Assembly: GCA_015680685.1 (NCBI GenBank)
Contig: MNCI01023583.1
Location: forward strand, 85,023-122,996
Reading direction: 5' to 3'
DNA length: 37,974 nt
From: Gnetum montanum
Lineage: Eukaryota; Streptophyta; Gnetopsida; Gnetales; Gnetaceae
The translations under genes and the position numbers were made by a program. The notes below the pieces were generated by a model, which was given only the letters and a program-made list of their open reading frames with translations, did no database searches and was not told where the DNA came from. Positions 32,180 through 37,974 of the stretch are shown piece after piece; the stretch's first letter is position 1, and every line of letters begins with the position of its first letter.

Positions 32180-32328
32180 AATGAGGTGTTGGCCTAGTGG
32201 TACGAGTCTTAGCCTAGTAATCCTAGGTCATAGGTTCAATCCTACTAGGTAGCATTGAGTTTTAAAATTTTATAAATCTTGTAGTATATCTATGTTTCAC
32301 TTATTTTGGGTTTCGATACCCCCCTTTC
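32180..32328 (+). repeat. tRNA-derived SINE, copy 6
   Basis: The clearest copy: A box TGGCCTAGTGG and B box GGTTCAATCC match the pol III consensus. The body is TATAAATCTTGTAGTATATC, then CACTTATTTTGGGTTTCGA as in copies 1 and 2. Confidence 0.82.
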
Positions 32329-32408
32329 CAAGATAACCATAAGAGTAATTTTACAATTCCATAACATGACTTACAAATACAATAATGCTTTAATCTTTTG
32401 TTGCAAAG

Positions 32409-33296
32409 TGATGAGCAGTGAGGTACCCCTATGCCCAACCATATGAATCATAAGCGTTCATGTGCGATTTGGTTGAATTCCACAGACTTTGTAGTTTTTA
32501 ATACACTAGCCTTCTAGGAAGTGAATCTTTGCCTTAAGGTTAATCATTGTCTTCCCAATTACACTTGTGATGGACATTGGCATGGTTAAGTGTAATTGAG
32601 GGATCTAATTTTTATCATTTTATATTTTATGGTTTGGTGTTTAAAGGGAGATAAAAGTAATTAGATTAACTAATTTAAATTAACTAATTAACTAGTGTCC
32701 AACTAGTCCTAACATAAGCATCTGGTCCTACTTTCTGCACACGCCCTGAACCCACGTATCCACTACTGGGTTACCAAGCACTATGCTATTGGGCGTACCA
32801 AGCAATAACACTACTGGGATTACTAAGCGAATATGTGTTATGCTTAAAGCAATTGTACTTATGTGTTTAATCTATCTTTCTTAATTACTTTATTAACTTA
32901 ATTATTGGAAAATATTTAATAAATAATTGAAAACATTAAATGCATAAGAGAAATATTTAATTTATCTAGAATGTTGCAAGGATTATCAGAAAGCTTATCT
33001 TTATTGTCATGCACATTGTCATGCTTAGGTACAATAATGCTCGAACAAAGATCTGTACACTCAATGACTCCTACTATGGGCACTTAAGAGAAAAATTCTA
33101 ACTCTCAAATGAACAAACTGCAAGAGCTTCGCTGCTACTAAAATTTTGATTGCCACAAATGCAGCTGGTGGGCATGTATTTATAACTAAATGTAGACACT
33201 ACATCAATAGGGCCTTTTCAATGCATGATATGATTCATTAACGAGGCCTCATTAACAAGGCCTCATTGATGTAACCAGCAAAACTATGATTCATCA
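32409..33296 (-). repeat. 3' LTR of copy C
   Basis: 888 bp on the minus strand, from TGATGAATCATAG (33296) to CTGCTCATCA (32409). TATAAATA (minus) is at 33184-33177 and AATAAA (minus) at 33005-33000, about 180 bases apart. Mini-repeats with GGTAACCCAGTAGTG (minus) lie at 32757-32830. In place of GCGATATCGC it has AATGAGGCCTTGTTAATGAG and a further GAGGCCTCGTTAAT. Confidence 0.8.
33177..33262 (-). promoter_or_regulatory. variant palindrome cluster plus TATA box, copy C
   Basis: On the minus strand, AGGCCT palindromes (33243-33248 and 33258-33263) each followed by a TTAATGA-like spacer lie upstream of TATAAATA at 33184-33177. This is the position of the GATATC palindromes in the other LTRs, but with different sequence. 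Confidence 0.45.
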
Positions 33297-36200
33297 TACC
33301 CCCACGACTAAATGAAAACTCATCTTTGAGTTTTTTACAAAATTGGAAAGGTATGGGATTATTGACTAACCTTTCACAAACAAAATAGACTGACTAACTT
33401 GATAAAAATGGAGTGCTTGGATGTACAGATCAACACATTACAAAAATGGTAGTGTTCAAGACACAAAATTGAACACCATGACATGACTCTTCAAAATTGG
33501 ATAGCATGTTCCTTGATGACATGAAGTTTGATGGAGAAGATCAGACAGTCCTAGGTAGTGGTGGCGCTTGAGGTTCTGAGGAACCTTCTCTAGCTTCATG
33601 CATGTGCCATGGTCGAGGCAGCTATGGCTGTCCTACTACTGCTACAACTTCTAGTGGAAGGTAGAAAACATCCAATAGTGCTTTCATTTTCTCCTCCTTA
33701 CTCCTAGGATCATGCACCATCCATGTAGCTTCACCAATGTGGATCAAAATGGGCACATCCTAGGAACATGGGATTGCTAGAAATAGCTCTTTTGCATTGA
33801 TGAACTACACAGCGAATTGTTTGTGTTCAATGTTGAATACTCTAACTGTATCCTTTAGGTCTTGATAATTATTCATCCTTTTGGCTAGGTTCTTAGTAAT
33901 TGTTTGTTGATTTGTGAATCATGCTTTGAAAACTTCAAGTTCAAAGTTTGTAGTTCAGGTTTCTGCTTGGCATCTTTATGATGTTTGAACTCTACCTTGT
34001 ATAGCAAATATGAGTTAGCCACTTATTTCTCCAACTTTGACCATGGCCATTTGGTAGTCAGCATAGCCAGGTTCACGTAGCAGAGATTATCCAACTCCAT
34101 GTACTTTGTCATTTCTTCTATTTGAAACTCCTTTAAGTGGATCTCCACTTTATTGTAGGCATCAATCCCATCAATTATGGGTTGTCAAACTTCTTTCCCT
34201 TGTTGGAGTTGTTGGAGGGCTTTATTTATTTTTGCCTTCACCATTTGGATGTGCTTCTCATTGACTTCCTTTTGCAGGGCCAACCTGGTCTTTGTAGTGA
34301 TCTTTAACTTTTTCAAACTTTAAGGCTTCATTCTTTCAAGCAAAAATTTCGATGATAGACTTCTAGCGTAAGGCTTGAACTTCCTTCATTGATAGATTTT
34401 GATTCTCTATGGCCAATCTCCTTAACTCAGTGTTCACCCTGGAAAGTTGGTCCTGTTGTTGATGAATAAATTCTTGCACTTGTTCCTTATGGGTATCAAC
34501 ATTATGCAAGTGATGATTCTATGTAGTTAGAGCCTCATTCTCCTGCGCATCTGAGCCAAACCCTGCTAAATTGAATATGTTTTTGCCTCTGCTATGGACT
34601 AGTTAAAGATGGCCATTATTGCCTCCTTAGTCTTCCTAAATCATTCTTGAAGCTATTAGAAAGCTTCATCTATGGTTGTTGTTGGGCTGACGATTGTAGG
34701 ATCATCAAGGTAGGCATGTAATTCAAGAACCTTTGTGGCCAAGCATTGATTCTATGCTTGAGTTTTTTTGAGTTATCCCTCTAAAATGATGCACTTGCCC
34801 CTTGCATCTAGCAGCTCTGACTAGGTTGTGGTGATGTTTTTTTTTTGAAAAATCAAAGATATTTGAAATCAGTTGCTTGGTCCCCGCTAGTCGATTCAAC
34901 AATTCTTCATGCTGGGCTACGTTCAGTTTCCCATTGACCATGCCTATGGATGTATGCACATCTTGAAGTGTATATACATTTGGTACAGATACCACAGGTG
35001 CATTCAGTGCTTTAGCTACATGATCAACAATAACTTCAGCTACCATCTCCTGCCCTTGGTGTTGCATAACCAAGATAGTTTCTACTTCACCTTCCTCCAA
35101 TCACATCGAGAAGGTGGTAGCATTCCTAGAGATCTCTAGGAATAAATGGTATTTTGATAAGGACATATTCACCTCTCAAGCATTGGGATCTGACCTCACA
35201 AGCAACTATGTTTGTTGGTTAGAGAATATTGGCACACCCTTCTCCATCTGGCTAATTGTTTGAGCCACCTCATTAAGGTGACTCATTGCTGGTTGGTACG
35301 CAGATGGATCTATACCACTCATCCCTATGCATTTCTCTTGCTTACTCAAGAGCTACTCTCAGATTTTGCACAAGTGCTCAATGGCTACATGGGCTTTCGG
35401 TGTTGTTTCTTGAGTGGGTGGTGGTGGTGGTGGTTGTTCCTCTTCTTGAGTTATTGTTGGCATCTTGTCTTTCATACTCTCAGACCATGAGGCCAAAGGA
35501 GCATGCCTGATTGTGTTGTTGGAATAGTGGAAAGTTCCTACCCTTTTGCAGAGTTTTCAAATGAGGCACAGAAAGAACAAGGTTTTCCTTCCACATTCAT
35601 TTTCTTTGAAATGCTTCTCAATTTTCAAGTAGATGAGTTGTGGAAAGTTCACAGGAAATTTCCTGCTTAGAGCATTGCCTCACTGTTGGATTGAGGTGAT
35701 AGGCTGCAATTTTGAGATAGATATGCTCTACTGGTGTGAGTGCACCATACTCCTTACAATCAACCCCATAGCATCACTAAGTCCACTTCTTCTTAGCCTC
35801 AAGATCACCTTTTGTTGATAGCTCTGCAAACTATGTCCCAATGTCAAGCAACCCTAGTGCATGTGCAATAGCTTTGACCAAGTAGGATACCTAAATATCC
35901 TTGATCTTTACTGTGGATCTTGGCCTTCTGTTGTTCTAGAAGAGATATGTCTCTCCCATGTACCATTCCCCACTAGATGTGATGATTGGCCATATGGGAG
36001 AGATTTGTAGTTGTGTTTTGACTTTTGCTAGAGCTTTTTCTAGGAATGGCCCGAAGTTCATTTCTTGAAGAACTGATCATTGAATCTCTCAGGACCTGAT
36101 GATGTCACAGCAAGCTTGAGTCAAAGTCACTTCAAGCCTTGGCATGGGTTCTAGCACTTCTCCTTACTATGATTGCTCAGTGGGCACTTCTTCTTCTGGA

Positions 36201-36367
36201 ATTTGTTGAATAGATTCCACTTCAAGCTCCTCATGAAGAGGTCTTGTTGCATGGGTTTCCTTCAGTGATTCTTGAACTTGTTCTTGTTGGCCCCTTCTAG
36301 CTCTAGGTTGCTTCTCCCTTAGTTGAGAGGGTTTCCCTTCCTATAGGCAATTTTGTTTTGGTATCAT
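33297..36367 (-). pseudogene. copy C internal region, coiled-coil gag-like protein, decayed
   Basis: Minus strand, ATG at 36367-36365. The N-terminus is Gln/Arg/Glu-rich. The globular part keeps M-N-F-G-P-F, S-P-I-W-P-I, W-Y-M-G-E-T-Y and A-H-A-L-G-L, matching copy A. A stretch open for 125 codons (35100-34723) contains L-V-M-Q-H-Q-G and D-H-V-A-K-A-L-N-A-P-V-V, matching M-Q-H-Q and N-H-I-K-E of copy A. The coiled coil follows to about 33800. A tract TAGTCGTGGGGGTA (minus) directly precedes the 3' LTR. No pol domain is seen. Stops and frameshifts are numerous. Being on the opposite strand, it is an independent insertion from A and B. Confidence 0.62.
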
Positions 36368-36676
36368 CTATAATCACAATAACACCATGGGTTAGCAATC
36401 ATTGTGTAACATGAAGCAATTGGGATATCTTTATTTCTATAGGATAGTTACACTTGACTAAGTTATTATTATGGTTGATTTAATTATTCTAATTATTATT
36501 TATTTATGTGTTATTATTAAGAAATCATCCTAGAGGTTGTTGAAAGGGTTAACTTTCGAAAAAATTGATGTTTGTGTATTGTTATGGTTATTAACCCTTT
36601 GTGGAAGTTAGAAAAATTTTCAAAAAAAATCCATCAGAAACCTTAAGGTTTGCAACCCCAACGATAAAGATCTTAC
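36368..36676 (-). promoter_or_regulatory. putative leader intron of copy C
   Basis: On the minus strand GAAG followed by GTAAGA (intron from 36676) is a strong 5' splice site. ATTATAG (ending 36368) directly precedes the ATG. CTAAC at 36395-36391 lies about 24 bases before the AG. That makes a 309-base intron. An AATAAAG (minus, near 36430) lies inside it. Confidence 0.42.
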
Positions 36677-37465
36677 CTTCGGTAAGTGCAGGGTCAAAGA
36701 ACAGAGTGATTTGGATAAATGGTTAAGAAGTTAAGGGCTTTAGAAGGTTTTGGGCTTTGAAAAATTCCAAAAACTCCTCATGTGTTATGAGGCAAATGAC
36801 AAAAATTTCTAAGTAAATGGTGGTATACATAGTATTTTTGCAATGTGTTAATAAGGCCTTGTCAACACAGCTATTGATCACTGTAGATGACCATTAACTT
36901 TGGTTAAACTTACAAAATATGAAGAGTTTTTGAATGAAATTGGTGTAAAATGAAAGCTAAAAAGGCTAAGAATAGTATGAAAATATGAGAAGAGGGTGTT
37001 AGAGCTCATAATTTTGGAAAAAATGGAGAAAGAATGATTTGGGGGATGATTGAAATAAAAGGTTAAGGAGCATTGAGTAGAATATTAAATGGAATATGTG
37101 AAAGATAGGGTTGTGGCAATGTCAAAGGCAAGGAACCTCAACTAATCAAGCTAAGAGCTATGCAAGTGGATCCTCCCCATAGTAGGCTCATGCCATTGTT
37201 GCCCTTTAATAACCTCAAATAAGGAGTTCATGGGCCCCACAGTCAATTAATGATCATGAAAAGTTAAGGAACAAGAAAAAAAATTTATTTAAGAATTCAA
37301 ACACATCAGACCAAAACATAGAGCATAACATAGAACTTGATAGTGAGGTGAGTTATGGTAGCATGGATGGATGACAACGAAGGTGGAATGAAATTTGAAA
37401 TTGAGGTCATAAGAAGTCCCTTGTGGAATTTGTGTTTAAAATGACCTAGAAAGATCCATCCTTAG
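36677..37465. other. upstream region of copy C, 5' LTR not resolved
   Basis: On the minus strand TGATCAATAGCTG (from 36880) followed by AAGGCCTTATTAACAC loosely resembles the start of copy C's 3' LTR (TGATGAATC then AGGCCTTGTTAATG). No CTCATCA end or full LTR is seen, and no target duplication matching CAAAG at 32404-32408 was found. The rest has no recognisable feature. Confidence 0.3.
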
Positions 37466-37974
37466 TGATGAGACGCGGATTGCACAAGCCGCAATATCGC
37501 GTATGCGATATCGCGGCCGACGTGATATCACATCCCCTGCGATATCGCGTATGCGATATCGCATCCTTCCCTGCGATATCGCATACACAATATCACGGTC
37601 CACTGCCATATCTATAAATAAGAGGTGGCACTCCCCTCATTCGAAATCATAGGTGGAAAGTAGCGAAGCTCTGGTGGATTGATCACCCCAGAGATAAAAT
37701 ATTTTCCATGTGCCTGCAGTAGGAGTCCCCCAAGTGAACGGTTCTTTATTCGAGCAGCTTTGTACCTGAACACAAGTTGTGTATGACAATAAAGATGAAC
37801 TTTGTGGATAAACCTTGCAGTGCATGGATAGGTTTAATTAATGTTATTTATTGCTTTCCTAGTAATGCGGCATGAGTACGGCTTGGTTACGAACGTGTAC
37901 GGCTAGCCAAGGAATCGGCTACTCATCGCGATTAGTTTCTCTCACCCTTTCCTCCTAGAACGTGGGATAAGTAC
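37466..37974 (+). repeat. LTR of the palindrome-LTR family, cut by window end
   Basis: It starts TGATGAGACGCGG. TATAAATA is at 37613-37620 and AATAAA at 37788-37793, 175 bases apart, as in the other copies. The sequence near the edge (GAGTACGGCTTGGTTACGAACG onward, and TTCTCTCACCCTTTC) matches copy A's LTR near 6490-6660. The end lies outside the window, so it may be a 5' LTR or a solo LTR. It keeps more CpG than the other copies and may be the youngest. Confidence 0.75.
37491..37620 (+). promoter_or_regulatory. best-preserved palindrome cluster plus TATA box
   Basis: Three paired units: GCAATATCGC-GTAT-GCGATATCGC, then GCGATATCGC-GTAT-GCGATATCGC, then GCGATATCGC-ATAC-ACAATATCAC, with GTGATATCAC between the first two. 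TATAAATA follows at 37613-37620. Each 10-base arm is itself a palindrome, and the arms are separated by four bases. Confidence 0.75.

Noticed and set aside
32180-32255. Functional tRNA gene
   Set aside because: A and B boxes are present but no cloverleaf with proper acceptor pairing was evident, and the unit recurs with a shared non-tRNA body. It is a SINE head.
34909-35818. Plus-strand open frames of 60-92 codons in the 34.9-35.8 kb region
   Set aside because: They are antisense shadows of the copy C coiled-coil ORF on the minus strand.
36400-36880. Complete 5' LTR for copy C
   Set aside because: A TGAT start and GGCCTT motif are present on the minus strand, but no CTCATCA end, no matching target duplication and no overall similarity to the 3' LTR were found.
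37491-37600. CRISPR-like or bacterial operator array
   Set aside because: The repeats are LTR-internal palindromes in plant DNA without unique spacers of constant length.

Overview
The window reads as nuclear DNA of a large-genome seed plant, most likely a gymnosperm (inference). It is AT-rich and filled with old, heavily mutated LTR retrotransposons, tRNA-derived SINEs and LINE fragments. One small multi-exon gene with kilobase introns is the only clear host gene. No bacterial operons, rRNA, functional tRNA or CRISPR were seen.

Layout. 1-2580 is decayed repeat DNA with a proline-rich, gag-like remnant. 2599-3019 is LTR-like. 3020-15498 is a nest of transposons: copy A of an unusual LTR element family (internal 3020-6089, 3' LTR 6090-6913) abuts copy B (internal 6914-8025 and 12467-14138, 3' LTR 14139-15498). 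B is split by a Ty1/copia element (8026-12461) with a clean 5-bp target duplication. 15685-16559 is a solo LTR of the same family with its own 5-bp target duplication. 18443-26334 (minus strand) holds the host gene. Its introns contain a 5'-truncated LINE tail, a possible SINE and several tandem repeats. 26500-28400 holds SINE copies and a DUF4283-type LINE ORF1 remnant. 28380-32180 looks like a Ty3/gypsy-type element with a decayed gag. 32409-36370 is copy C of the unusual family on the minus strand, with its 3' LTR at 32409-33296. 37466 to the end is the start of another LTR of that family.

The unusual family (called the palindrome-LTR family here) is the main item of interest. Its copies encode one long coiled-coil, gag-like protein, and no reverse transcriptase or integrase is visible between ORF and LTR. 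Its LTRs start TGAT and end CTCATCA. They carry clusters of the palindrome GCGATATCGC just upstream of a TATAAATA box, with an AATAAA signal 175-184 bases downstream of the box in four copies. Two copies show a branch-site-like CTAAC about 23 bases before an AG that directly abuts the start codon, which suggests a spliced leader.

Most premature stops in these dead elements are TAG, fewer are TGA and TAA. This is what loss of methylated cytosines in CHG (CAG to TAG) and CG contexts would produce. The host gene lacks this decay. It encodes an unrecognised basic, helical protein, and an apparent one-base frame discrepancy lies at a homopolymer in one exon.
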